Origin: JBBRUG01 sp038247995
Lineage (GTDB): Bacteria > Chloroflexota > Chloroflexia > Chloroflexales > Chloroflexaceae
NCBI GenBank assembly: GCA_038247995.1
Contig: JBBRUG010000020.1
Span: forward strand, 1 to 31,663
Length of the DNA stretch: 31,663 bases
Direction of reading: 5' to 3'
Shown here: piece after piece, positions 6,738 to 14,298 of the stretch
Layout: every line of letters starts with the position of its first letter
How positions within the stretch are numbered: the stretch's first letter is position 1
Notes under the pieces: generated by a model
Databases searched by the model: none
The model's input: only the letters and a program-made list of their open reading frames with translations
Told to the model about the DNA's origin: nothing
Translations under genes and position numbers: made by a program

Positions 6738-9161
6738 ATGTATCTGCTTGGTACGTTTTTAATCGTCACCGCAATTGCGATGGCGTTGCTCGCTGTCGGC
6801 GGCTATAGCATGGTTGTTCGCGGCAACCTCCTCGCCCTTGGGTATGGCCGCTTTGGCGTATTCGCCGCCCTGGCCGCGATCTTGATGACCTGGACATTGA
6901 TGATCACCCTCTTCCTGGCCCGGCGCTTCGATATTGATTATGTGAACAGCTACAGTTCACGTGATCTCGAATTCTTCTTTACAGTCGCATCGAGTTGGGC
7001 CGGCCAACCGGGCAGTTTTTTGATCTGGATCCTCTGGGGTGCGATCGTCTCAGCCTTTCTGGTCAGCAAAACCAAGCACTTTGAACCGTATGTCCTGACT
7101 GTCGTAATGCTGATTCAGGCCGTACTGCTGGTGTTTGTGCTGATCCTCAATCCCTTTGCGCCTACGCTCGACCCAACGAGCGGTATGCCGATCGTGCCGC
7201 CTGACGGCCAGGGATTGAATCCGCTGCTGCACAACTTCTGGATGATTATCCACCCGCCGATCCTGTTCATCGGGTATGCGCTGGCAATGGTGCCGTTTGC
7301 CTTTGCTGTCGGCGCGCTGATCCGCCGCGACTATGACACCTGGGTGCAGCGGGCGTTGCCCTGGACGCTGGGCGCATGGAGTTTCCTCGGTTTGGCCTTG
7401 CTGCTCGGCGGCTACTGGGCCTACGAGACGCTCGGTTGGGGCGGCTACTGGGGCTGGGATCCGGTGGAAAATTCTTCGCTTGTGCCTTGGATCGTGCTGA
7501 CGGCACTGATCCACGGCATGGTGCTGCAGCGTTCGCACGGCGGTATGCGCCGCTTTAATTTGCTGCTCGCCCTGAGCACCTTTTCGCTCGTTTTCTATGC
7601 CACGTTTCTCACCCGTAGCGGCGTGTATGCCAACTTCTCGGTACACTCATTTGTCGCCGAAGGCATCTTCGAGGCGCTGGTGGCGTTCATGGTCTTCCTC
7701 TTTGTCGGTAGCCTGGGCCTGTTCTTCTGGCGCATGCGCGACATTCCTTCGCGCCCGCTCAGCGACAAGTTCTTCTCGCGCGACAGCTTCTTTGTGCTCT
7801 CGACGCTTACCTTCGTGATCTTGGCGCTCTTAATCGGGTTGGGCACAAGCACGCCGGTGATCTCGGCGATCCCCGGCGTTGGGCATACGCTGCAACGCGC
7901 GTTGGGCAATACGTTCGAGATCGACGACGGCACATTGATGAACCCGCAGGCGCTGCCGTTTGAAGACGGGCGCTTCTCGCTGGCGCCGAGTTTTTACCAG
8001 CAGACGACCCCGCCGCTCGGTGTGGTGATTATTTTCCTGATGATCATGGGGCCACTGCTCGGTTGGCGCGACGCTAACCTGCGCCACCTGTTGCGCGCAC
8101 TACGCTGGCCCGCCGTCGCTGCGGTGATCGCCGCAATTATTGCGATGATTATCGATGTGCGCGACGTCCTCTCGCTGTTGTATGTAACCGGCGGCACTTT
8201 CGCCGTGGGCGCTAACCTGGTGATGATTATTCGCACCTTGCGTAGCGGTTGGTTGCGCATCGGCGGCTACCTGGCGCATCTGGGCTTTGCGATCCTGATG
8301 ATCGGTGTTGTTGGCTCCTCGGCTTATGCCACGCCTGAGACCCAAATGATCCTGGTGCCGGGCGAAACCCAGGAACTTTTCGGCTTCAGCTTCACCTTTA
8401 ATGGCTACCAGTTGGACGAAGAACAGCGTGGCGTGCTCGATGTGACCGTCAACGATGGCGACCGCACCTATAACGCGCAGCCGTTCCTCTACTTCAACGA
8501 GCGTATGGGCGCCACAATCCAGACCCCCTCAATTCATAGCTACCTCTGGCAGGATCTCTATGTTTCGCCGGCCGGCTTCGATCCGGAGCGCAACCCGGCG
8601 CGGCCCATTTTGCAAGCCGGCAACAGCAGCGTGATGGGCCCGTACGAGCTGACCTTCCTCGATTTCGAAATCGACCGTGAAGCGATGCTGAACGGCGGCG
8701 AAGTGAAGGTCGGCGCCAACGTAAAGGTAATGTATGAGGGCCAAGAGTCGATCCTGACGCCGGTCATTCGGGTAGCCAGCGACCCGGAGACTGGGGAGCA
8801 GCGCCTGGAGCGGGTGCCGGCGATCTTGCCGGGCGGCCAGCAACTGAATGTGATCGAAGTTGACCCGACCAACCGTGCAGTGTTGCTTGAAGGCACGGGC
8901 GAGGGGATCGACGGATTGCCGATTGTGCCGGCCAAAGGCCTGATCGCTGTGAGCGTAAAACCGCTGGTGATTCTGGTCTGGACGGGCGTAGCGATTGGTG
9001 TAACTGGTGGCTTCATCGCCATGATTCGGCGCTACCTGGAAGGCCAGGCTGTGCTCGCCGGGCGCCCGGCGCGGCTGCCGAAGGGGCTGCCGCTGCCCGA
9101 CTTCCTCGGGCGCTTCCGCCGCGCGCCCCGGCCGAGTAGTTCGCCCGGCACTGCTGATTAA
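6738..9161 (+). CDS. ccmF: Cytochrome c heme lyase subunit CcmF
   Basis: An 807-residue polytopic membrane protein of the CcmF/NrfE heme lyase family. The periplasmic WWD motif WGGYWGWDPVENSSLVPW spans about residues 234-251. Candidate heme-ligand or conserved His are at 165 and 172 (LLHNFWMIIHPP), 259 and 303 (VHSF). About a dozen helices occupy residues 1-520. A large C-terminal periplasmic beta domain (about 530-760) follows, then a final helix and a Pro/Arg-rich cytoplasmic tail. It is longer than E. coli CcmF (647 residues). The start is ATG 6738 with GGAAAGG (6725-6731). It is the last canonical ccm gene; the next gene is separated by a strong hairpin. Confidence 0.95.
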   Translation: MYLLGTFLIVTAIAMALLAVGGYSMVVRGNLLALGYGRFGVFAALAAILMTWTLMITLFLARRFDIDYVNSYSSRDLEFFFTVASSWAGQPGSFLIWILWGAIVSAFLVSKTKHFEPYVLTVVMLIQAVLLVFVLILNPFAPTLDPTSGMPIVPPDGQGLNPLLHNFWMIIHPPILFIGYALAMVPFAFAVGALIRRDYDTWVQRALPWTLGAWSFLGLALLLGGYWAYETLGWGGYWGWDPVENSSLVPWIVLTALIHGMVLQRSHGGMRRFNLLLALSTFSLVFYATFLTRSGVYANFSVHSFVAEGIFEALVAFMVFLFVGSLGLFFWRMRDIPSRPLSDKFFSRDSFFVLSTLTFVILALLIGLGTSTPVISAIPGVGHTLQRALGNTFEIDDGTLMNPQALPFEDGRFSLAPSFYQQTTPPLGVVIIFLMIMGPLLGWRDANLRHLLRALRWPAVAAVIAAIIAMIIDVRDVLSLLYVTGGTFAVGANLVMIIRTLRSGWLRIGGYLAHLGFAILMIGVVGSSAYATPETQMILVPGETQELFGFSFTFNGYQLDEEQRGVLDVTVNDGDRTYNAQPFLYFNERMGATIQTPSIHSYLWQDLYVSPAGFDPERNPARPILQAGNSSVMGPYELTFLDFEIDREAMLNGGEVKVGANVKVMYEGQESILTPVIRVASDPETGEQRLERVPAILPGGQQLNVIEVDPTNRAVLLEGTGEGIDGLPIVPAKGLIAVSVKPLVILVWTGVAIGVTGGFIAMIRRYLEGQAVLAGRPARLPKGLPLPDFLGRFRRAPRPSSSPGTAD

Positions 9162-9170
9162 CGGAGCGAA

Positions 9171-9222
9171 GAACAAAGGAACAATGGATCAAGTGAGCTG
9201 TGCTTCCATTGTTCCTTTGTTC
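9171..9222 (+). terminator. 18-bp perfect inverted repeat after ccmF
   Basis: Positions 9171-9188 (GAACAAAGGAACAATGGA) are perfectly complementary to 9205-9222, with a 16-nt loop, ten bases after the ccmF stop and ten before the next ATG. It is followed by CTTTTG. It could act as a terminator, as an mRNA 3'-end stabiliser or as a partial read-through control for the two downstream J-domain fusion genes. It is notably AT-richer than its surroundings. Confidence 0.6.
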
Positions 9223-9232
9223 CTTTTGAGTT

Positions 9233-10324
9233 ATGCAAGACTATTACGAGACGCTTCAAGTTCATCCGAAGGCCGACGCAGAGGCCATTCGGGCTGCTTA
9301 TGATCGCCTGCGCGAGCGCTACAATCCGACCAAACTGGAAGGCGCCGCCGACGAATTAGTTGAATTGGCCCGACGCCGACGCGACGATATTGAGCGGGCC
9401 TATACCGTGTTGGGTGATGCCGAACGCCGGCGTACCTACGACGAAGAACTGGCGTTGCGTGGCGCCCCGGCGGAACTGGTTACGGGGACCGCAGCCGGCG
9501 GCGCAGAGATCGATTATCGCCCGCTACCGCCGGCTCGCCGCGAGGAGCGCCCAAAGCATTTTAATGCGCAGCCATACGTCACGGCCCATGCGCCGCAACG
9601 TGGCCGGGCCGTAGCGGCGAACAGCCTGCCGATGTGGGTCCTACCAACCCTCATTGTCAGTATCGCCACATTCGCGATCGTGCTGGTAACCCTCATCACT
9701 ACTGTACTCAACGCCCCAACGGCCGCAGCGCCGGCGAACCCGGATAGCGACCCGAACGTCCTTGGGCAGAGCGCTGCGGTGACCCCAACCCCAAGCCCAC
9801 AAGAAATTGTCAATCGTTTTGAGGCCCAGGTGATTGCTGCCCGTCAGGTTACGAGCCAAGTCCCTGAAAACCCTATGGCTTGGATCGAGCTTGGCAACGC
9901 CTTATACGATAGTGCAGTAATCGTGCGCGAACGCCTCGACAGCGGCGATACGACTCTGCAAGGGCTTTACATCGAGCGGTTGCCGCGCTGGCTCGAGGCA
10001 GCCGACGCCTACCGGCAGGCGCTTGAACTGGAGCCGACCAACACTGCGATCCGCGCCGATCTAGCCGCGAGCCTGTGTTACTTCGGCACCGACACGAACG
10101 ACCAAAGCTATATTGCCGATGGTATTCGCGAAGCGGAACAGGCTGCTCAGGTGAACCCGGAGAACGCGCGCACACTGTTGAGTCTGGGGTTATGCCTGGT
10201 TTCAGACGACCCACCGCAAACCCAACGCGCTATGGAACAGTGGCAACGCTTGCTTGTTTTACCGAATGTCGATCCGAATTTAGCATTTCAGGCACGCGAA
10301 TTGATGGCTCGTTATGGACAATAG
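9233..10324 (+). CDS. Degenerate J-domain, membrane helix, TPR-like protein
   Basis: A 363-residue protein with three parts. Residues 1-75 match a DnaJ J-domain in length and in helices II-IV (YYETLQVHPKADAEAIRAAY, then ERAYTVLGDAERRRTYDEEL). The HPD loop that activates Hsp70 is replaced by NPT (31-33). Residues 76-133 form a Pro/Arg-rich linker. A single membrane helix spans about 134-160. The C-terminal region (about 180-363) is helical and TPR-like (ALELEPTNTAIRADLAASLC; QAAQVNPENARTLLSLGL). Topology predicts a cytosolic J-like part and a periplasmic TPR part. Placement after ccmF suggests a CcmI/CycH-like role in presenting apocytochrome, which is an inference. The ATG at 9233 has no clear Shine-Dalgarno sequence. 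Confidence 0.82.
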   Translation: MQDYYETLQVHPKADAEAIRAAYDRLRERYNPTKLEGAADELVELARRRRDDIERAYTVLGDAERRRTYDEELALRGAPAELVTGTAAGGAEIDYRPLPPARREERPKHFNAQPYVTAHAPQRGRAVAANSLPMWVLPTLIVSIATFAIVLVTLITTVLNAPTAAAPANPDSDPNVLGQSAAVTPTPSPQEIVNRFEAQVIAARQVTSQVPENPMAWIELGNALYDSAVIVRERLDSGDTTLQGLYIERLPRWLEAADAYRQALELEPTNTAIRADLAASLCYFGTDTNDQSYIADGIREAEQAAQVNPENARTLLSLGLCLVSDDPPQTQRAMEQWQRLLVLPNVDPNLAFQARELMARYGQ

Positions 10325-10356
10325 GCCAGATTCGTGTGCCAAAAGTTAAAATAATA

Positions 10357-10365
10357 TGCTAAAAT
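10357..10365 (+). promoter_or_regulatory. Extended -10 promoter before J-TlpA gene
   Basis: TGCTAAAAT (TG at 10357-10358, TAAAAT at 10360-10365) is an extended -10 element in an AT-rich patch between the two J-domain genes. No clear -35 is present, as is common for extended -10 promoters. The start would lie near 10372, about 16 nt before the ATG. Confidence 0.45.
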
Positions 10366-10387
10366 ACAGAACACTGGGCAGGCTGCA

Positions 10388-11230
10388 ATGAGCAATCACT
10401 ATACAACGCTTGGTATTTCATCCGAGGCCGACCAGTCCTTGATCGACGGTGCCTATGAGCGCCAACGTGAGCGTTACGCACTCGACCGGGTGAAAGATCT
10501 CGATCCTGATCTCGTTCAGGTTTCTGAAGCGCGTGTAGCTGAGCTTGAACAGGCCTATCGCATTCTTGGCGATCCGCAGCGGCGGCAGCAGTATGACGCC
10601 AGTTTAGAGCCTGAAACGCGGCGTGCTGGCCAATCACAACGACAGAGCCTGAGCGCCCGCGAGCGACTGTACGCCATAATTGGCGTAGCAGTAGCCCTGG
10701 TGCTTGTCGGAGCCGTCTGGGTGCTTACCGGGCGCGATGGCGGCGGCATCCAGGGGCAAGCGATGGGCGCAGTGAGTCGTCCGGCGCCGAGTTTCGCGCT
10801 CCCGGAGCTCGACGGCGGCACGATCGACTTCGAGCATTATCGCGGCCAGGTGGTGTTGTTGAACTTCTGGGCCACGTGGTGCGAGCCTTGTCAGCGCGAA
10901 TTACCCGCGCTGCAAGCAGCCCACGAGCAGTATGGCAGTGAAGGCCTCGTCATTATCGGCGTGAACCTCGCCGATGATGAACTGCGTCAGGGTACTACGC
11001 CTGAGCAAATCCGGGCCTTTCTGGATCAATATGGGGTAACGTTCCCCATTGCCCTTGATGTCGATGGAAAGACAACTGATGCGTATCGGGTTTTCCCATT
11101 ACCCACCAGCTTTTTCATCGACCCAAATGGCCAGATCCGTTATGTACACGTCAGCGAGATCAAGTTTGATGATATAAGCGCCCGGTTTAATGAACTGCGC
11201 ACCGTTCCTGCGGCGCAGATCGGACAATAG
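10388..11230 (+). CDS. Degenerate J-domain fused to TlpA/CcmG-type thioredoxin
   Basis: A 280-residue protein. Residues 1-75 form a J-like domain (HYTTLGISSEADQSLIDGAY, then EQAYRILGDPQRRQQYDASL) whose HPD position is ALD (31-33). A short linker and one membrane helix (about 94-114) follow. Residues 130-275 are a TlpA/ResA/CcmG thioredoxin domain with active site WCEPC (164-168) and cis-Pro in LPTSFF (Pro239). The thioredoxin part would face the periplasm and could reduce apocytochrome c cysteines as CcmG does; the J-like part would face the cytosol. It has its own extended -10 promoter. The same architecture of J-like plus helix plus periplasmic module in the preceding gene implies a shared cytosolic partner or a common origin of the N-terminus. 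Confidence 0.9.
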   Translation: MSNHYTTLGISSEADQSLIDGAYERQRERYALDRVKDLDPDLVQVSEARVAELEQAYRILGDPQRRQQYDASLEPETRRAGQSQRQSLSARERLYAIIGVAVALVLVGAVWVLTGRDGGGIQGQAMGAVSRPAPSFALPELDGGTIDFEHYRGQVVLLNFWATWCEPCQRELPALQAAHEQYGSEGLVIIGVNLADDELRQGTTPEQIRAFLDQYGVTFPIALDVDGKTTDAYRVFPLPTSFFIDPNGQIRYVHVSEIKFDDISARFNELRTVPAAQIGQ

Positions 11231-11323
11231 GTATCTGGCTTGCATCTGGCCAGAGCAATGAGTAGATGAGCACCGGGCGATGCCCCTTAGTATATGCACT
11301 CGCCTGACCAGCCGGAGAAGGCA

Positions 11324-12034
11324 ATGGAACGACGTACCATTCTGGTAGTCGATGATGACAACGGACTGCGTGAACTGATCCGGATCAATCTTGAGCACGA
11401 GGGTTATGGCGTCATCCAGGCGGCCAATGGTGTACAGTGCGTTCAGACTGTACGCGAGCAACGCCCGGATATGGTCATTCTGGATGTGATGATGCCTGAG
11501 ATGGACGGCCTGGAGGCGTGTGCCAAAGTGCGCGAGTTCTCCCAACTACCGATTCTGATGCTCACGGCGAAGCATCAGAGCGAAGATGTGATTACCGGGC
11601 TTGATCGCGGTGCCGATGATTACCTGGTCAAGCCGTTCAATATGGACGAGCTCTCGGCGCGGATTCGGGCGCTGCTGCGCCGGGTACCGCCGGCGTATCG
11701 CCCGCTGAGCGCGGGTAACGGCCAGATCCGGATCGACCAGCAAAAGCGGCAGGTGCGTGTGCGCGGCGATGAAGTTGACCTGACCCCCACCGAGTATCAA
11801 CTACTGCTGATTCTGACCGAGCGGGCCGGTAAAGTTGTTGAGCACGAGCAACTGCTGCGCGCTGTCTGGGGCCACGAGTACACCAAAGACAACGACTATC
11901 TGAAAGTGTACATCTGGCATTTGCGCCGCAAGATCGAGACAAATCCGCGTAACCCGGCCCTGTTACTCACCGAATGGGGCATCGGCTACCGGCTTGTGCC
12001 GACGAGTGAAGAAGTTACCGCCGAGCCGAGTTGA
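11324..12034 (+). CDS. OmpR/PhoB-family response regulator (orphan)
   Basis: A 236-residue regulator with an N-terminal receiver domain and a C-terminal winged-helix DNA-binding domain. Acidic pocket residues are Asp10-Asp12, the phospho-acceptor is Asp54 (VILDVMMPEMDG), the switch Thr is in MLTAK (about 81), and the conserved Lys is in LVKPF (about 103). The winged-helix part ends in the typical 'TEWGIGYRLV'. ATG 11324 is chosen because GGAGAAGG (11314-11321) lies just upstream; an ATG at 11294 would add ten residues without a ribosome site. No kinase is adjacent. Its stop codon lies inside the -35 of the tRNA-Gly promoter. Confidence 0.9.
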   Translation: MERRTILVVDDDNGLRELIRINLEHEGYGVIQAANGVQCVQTVREQRPDMVILDVMMPEMDGLEACAKVREFSQLPILMLTAKHQSEDVITGLDRGADDYLVKPFNMDELSARIRALLRRVPPAYRPLSAGNGQIRIDQQKRQVRVRGDEVDLTPTEYQLLLILTERAGKVVEHEQLLRAVWGHEYTKDNDYLKVYIWHLRRKIETNPRNPALLLTEWGIGYRLVPTSEEVTAEPS

Positions 12035-12060
12035 CACAGTGCGCGCGGGGGTGCTATACT
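12031..12060 (+). promoter_or_regulatory. tRNA-Gly promoter
   Basis: Consensus TTGACA at 12031-12036 and TATACT at 12055-12060 are separated by 18 bp, with the tRNA 5' end at 12071. The -35 overlaps the stop codon of the response regulator gene. Confidence 0.8.
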
Positions 12061-12070
12061 CCGCGTAGGT

Positions 12071-12146
12071 GCGGGAGTAACTCAGTTGGTAGAGTACCTG
12101 CTTCCCAAGCAGGCTGTCGCGAGTTCGAGTCTCGTCTCCCGCTCCA
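12071..12146 (+). tRNA. tRNA-Gly (anticodon CCC)
   Basis: A 76-nt cloverleaf. The acceptor stem GCGGGAG pairs with CTCCCGC, followed by discriminator T and encoded CCA (12144-12146). The D-arm is ACTC-AGTTGGTA-GAGT. The anticodon stem CCTGC/GCAGG encloses TTCCCAA, giving anticodon CCC. The T-arm GCGAG-TTCGAGT-CTCGT is standard (one G-T pair). All positions expected of an elongator tRNA-Gly are present. Confidence 0.97.
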
Positions 12147-12155
12147 CATCAGGAC

Positions 12156-12189
12156 GCGGAATCTCACCCGAGGTTCCGCTTTCTTTTTT
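12156..12189 (+). terminator. Intrinsic terminator after tRNA-Gly
   Basis: A 10-bp stem (12156-12165 with 12170-12179, one G-T pair) closes an ACCC tetraloop and is followed by TTTCTTTTTT. This is a textbook Rho-independent terminator for the tRNA transcript. Confidence 0.92.
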
Positions 12190-12204
12190 GTCCTAAAACC
12201 GGCC

Positions 12205-12226
12205 CTGCGTACAAAACTGCGTACAA
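12205..12226 (+). repeat. Direct repeat CTGCGTACAA (two copies)
   Basis: CTGCGTACAA occurs at 12205-12214 and 12217-12226, a 12-bp spacing, just beyond the tRNA terminator. Short direct repeats beside a tRNA 3' end can be integrase arm sites or att relics, but no integrase gene is visible here. Confidence 0.5.
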
Positions 12227-12240
12227 TTGGGCATTATACC

Positions 12241-12319
12241 CCTCCAGTCCCCTGCTGAGCGGCTGGAGGCCGGCCATATCACCAGGTGGTATCTGCGGCG
12301 CAGGTACCTATTCACCTGG
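12241..12319 (+). repeat. Two inverted repeats upstream of the small membrane protein gene
   Basis: CCTCCAG (12241-12247) pairs with CTGGAGG (12263-12269), and CCAGGTG (12282-12288) pairs with CACCTGG (12313-12319). The second lies just upstream of the -35 at 12327, an operator-like position. Confidence 0.4.
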
Positions 12320-12326
12320 CGCGCGG

Positions 12327-12355
12327 TTGCCACCTACGGCAGGCTCACGTATACT
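12327..12355 (+). promoter_or_regulatory. Promoter, near-leaderless
   Basis: TTGCCA (12327-12332) and TATACT (12350-12355) with a 17-bp spacer. The start would be near 12362, only about three bases before the ATG at 12365, so the gene is probably translated from a leaderless or nearly leaderless mRNA. Confidence 0.6.
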
Positions 12356-12364
12356 ATCTACACG

Positions 12365-12727
12365 ATGGCTGTGATCTGGTGCACAATCTGGATTCGAAGG
12401 CAGCGCAAGCTCGGCGGCCCGCTGCTCATTGGGAGCGTGCTGGTCGCGGTGTTGCTTTTGCTGCTGGCGGCCCCGTGTGAGCGCGGGCTCTGCACACGCC
12501 TAGATACGAATGACCCGACCCCTTTGTCGATGGCGCACGCCGATGGCCCGGCCCTGCCTATGGCTGAGCCAGGGCTGCACTGCGCCCTGCATTGCGGGGG
12601 CCTCCTGCTGCCGGCCTTGCTCATCGTCGTGCTGCCCGTACTGATGATGCGCGTGGCTCATGCCGCTCGGCCCGCGCCGCTGCGCGCGAGCGCTCCCCCG
12701 CCGCTTCCCCCGCCCCAGGTAACCTGA
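12365..12727 (+). CDS. Small membrane protein with Cys/His motif
   Basis: A 120-residue protein with two hydrophobic segments (about residues 20-36 and 77-95). A soluble stretch between them contains CERGLC (about 38-43) and HCALHCGG (about 72-79). The family is not recognised; the layout recalls DUF2946-type small metal-associated membrane proteins, which is a weak resemblance. The frame is open further upstream to 12227, but the promoter places the transcript start next to ATG 12365, and the upstream extension is not convincing. It ends in a Pro-rich tail. It precedes DsbB, DsbA and Sco homologues, so a part in thiol or copper handling is plausible. Confidence 0.55.
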   Translation: MAVIWCTIWIRRQRKLGGPLLIGSVLVAVLLLLLAAPCERGLCTRLDTNDPTPLSMAHADGPALPMAEPGLHCALHCGGLLLPALLIVVLPVLMMRVAHAARPAPLRASAPPPLPPPQVT

Positions 12728-12823
12728 ACCCCGCACGCATCCCACATCCCTCCTGACGGATCAAACCGCCTTAGCGTGCGGCCCACCCTGGCTGCGCCTT
12801 TGCTCTTAGACACAAACAAATCT

Positions 12824-13438
12824 ATGGCTGATCTTCTGGCCCATCACGAAGCCGGCGCGCCGGCTGTTGACGATGAGCGGCTGCTCCCATCGGCGTTTAG
12901 CACGGCCGTGGCCTGGGGCAGCCGCTACGTCGCCCTGCTCGCGGCCTGCCTCGCCACAGCCGGCAGCCTTTTCTTCAGCGAAGTGTTCGGCTGGATCCCC
13001 TGCACCCTCTGCTGGTACCAGCGCATCGCCATGTACCCGTTGAGCGTGCTGCTCGTGGTGGGTATCCTGCGCCGGGACGCCGGGCTGCCGCTGCTCGTCC
13101 TGCCCCTGTCCGTTTCGGGCGCGAGTATCTCGCTCTACCACTACCTGCTGATCAAGACCGACTGGTTTCCGCCGCCGCCCTGTCGCGCCGGCGTGCCCTG
13201 CACGGTCGACTATATCGACCTCTTCGGCTTCATCAACATCCCGTTTCTCGCGCTGACCGCCTTTCTGATCATCACGCTGATGCTGGTGATCAGCTGGATC
13301 GCACCGCTCGCCGAGCAACCGGAGACCGCAGGCCCGCGTGGGCGTTGGCGCGTCCTGGTCGCTCCGACAGCGCTGCCGGTGTATGGCATCATCGCCGCAG
13401 TCGTCGGCGCGTACAGTGTCGCCGCGTATCTATTGTAA
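12824..13438 (+). CDS. DsbB/BdbC-family disulfide bond formation protein
   Basis: A 204-residue membrane protein with about five hydrophobic segments. The quinone-linked CxxC is in CTLCWYQR (Cys60, Cys63), and the second pair is Cys120 and Cys126 in PPPPCRAGVPC. Both are needed to reoxidise a DsbA partner, encoded immediately downstream. Start ATG 12824 is preferred because the residues after it match the family N-terminus better; an in-frame GTG at 12776 would add 16 residues. Neither has a clear ribosome site. The C-terminus has an extra hydrophobic segment compared with short BdbC proteins. Confidence 0.88.
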   Translation: MADLLAHHEAGAPAVDDERLLPSAFSTAVAWGSRYVALLAACLATAGSLFFSEVFGWIPCTLCWYQRIAMYPLSVLLVVGILRRDAGLPLLVLPLSVSGASISLYHYLLIKTDWFPPPPCRAGVPCTVDYIDLFGFINIPFLALTAFLIITLMLVISWIAPLAEQPETAGPRGRWRVLVAPTALPVYGIIAAVVGAYSVAAYLL

Positions 13439-13475
13439 AACTCGGGCGCGTGATCGCCCATGGAAGGAGACTTTT

Positions 13476-14228
13476 GTGGCAACCCGACAAGAAACACCGG
13501 CCCGAGGCAAGGGGCAGGGCCGCCAGCAGCAACGCCTGATCTGGGCACTCGGCCTCGGCACTCTGCTGCTGATCCTGATCATCTCAAGCGTGGCCTCGAT
13601 CGGTCGCCGCTCCAGCGCGCAGCGCAGCGCGGGCAGCCTGGGGCCATTGGTCGTCTCGGAGCACGGGACGCCGCCCAACGCCGAGCCGAATGGGCGGGCC
13701 TGGGGGCCGGCCGACGCGCCCATCCAGGTGATTGAGTATGTCGACTATGAGTGCGAGTCCTGCGGCTACTTCGCCCGCACCTACGAGGCCGAACTGGTCG
13801 CGGCCTTCGCGGCAACCGGCAAGGTGCGCTTCGAGATCCGCAACGCGCCTTTCCACGGCGAGGGCTCGCGCAACGCCGCCGCGGCGTCTTACTGCGCCGC
13901 CGAGCAGAACGCCTTCTGGCCCATGCACGACTCGCTCTTCCTCAACCAGCCGACGACCCACGGCGCCGGCGCGCCGGCCTTCAGCCCAGAAGGCCTGAAT
14001 ACGCTCGCCGCACAGCTCGGCCTTGAGATGGGCGCCTTCGGGCAGTGCCTCGGGTCGGGGAAGTACGCGGCCCAGGTCGAGGCTGACTACGCTGAGACTG
14101 AGCGGGTTGGAGTGACCGGCACGCCGACCTTCTTCATCAACGGCCAGGCCTACCCCGCCATCCTGAGCACCGCCGATTTTCGCCGGATCTTTGCCGAGAT
14201 CGCGCCGGAGGTTGACCTGACGCCGTAA
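13476..14228 (+). CDS. DsbA/BdbD-family thiol-disulfide oxidoreductase
   Basis: A 250-residue membrane-anchored protein with basic N-terminus, helix (about 21-41), and a DsbA-fold domain. The active site is CESC (Cys93, Cys96) in DYECESCGYF, and the cis-Pro loop is TGTPTFF. The inserted helical domain spans roughly residues 120-200. GTG 13476 is chosen because AAGGAG (13464-13469) lies six bases upstream; the open frame extends further but without coding character. It is the likely substrate-oxidising partner of the DsbB-like protein 37 bp upstream and may serve the Sco-like protein or cytochrome oxidase subunit II. Confidence 0.9.
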   Translation: MATRQETPARGKGQGRQQQRLIWALGLGTLLLILIISSVASIGRRSSAQRSAGSLGPLVVSEHGTPPNAEPNGRAWGPADAPIQVIEYVDYECESCGYFARTYEAELVAAFAATGKVRFEIRNAPFHGEGSRNAAAASYCAAEQNAFWPMHDSLFLNQPTTHGAGAPAFSPEGLNTLAAQLGLEMGAFGQCLGSGKYAAQVEADYAETERVGVTGTPTFFINGQAYPAILSTADFRRIFAEIAPEVDLTP

Positions 14229-14235
14229 GCTGGTG

Positions 14236-14278
14236 GCTTCGCGTAGCCGATCGCACGGGGTGATCGGCCACGCGAAGC
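14236..14278 (+). terminator. Long hairpin between dsbA-like and sco-like genes
   Basis: Positions 14236-14252 and 14262-14278 form a 17-bp inverted repeat with a single mismatch around a 9-nt loop. No T-tract follows. It may slow or partly terminate transcription, or protect the upstream mRNA, and it directly precedes the sco-like start at 14299. Confidence 0.55.
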
Positions 14279-14298
14279 AGCCGAGAAAGAGCCAGATC

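Noticed and set aside
12147..12240. Prophage or integrative element boundary at the tRNA
   Set aside because: No integrase, excisionase or phage gene is found in the window; only a short direct repeat supports it, so it is mentioned as a hypothesis and not annotated as an element.
12031..12258. A 75-codon plus-strand frame containing 'NSVGRVPASQAGCREFESRLPLH'
   Set aside because: This is the translation of the tRNA-Gly gene and its terminator, a well-known kind of spurious ORF.
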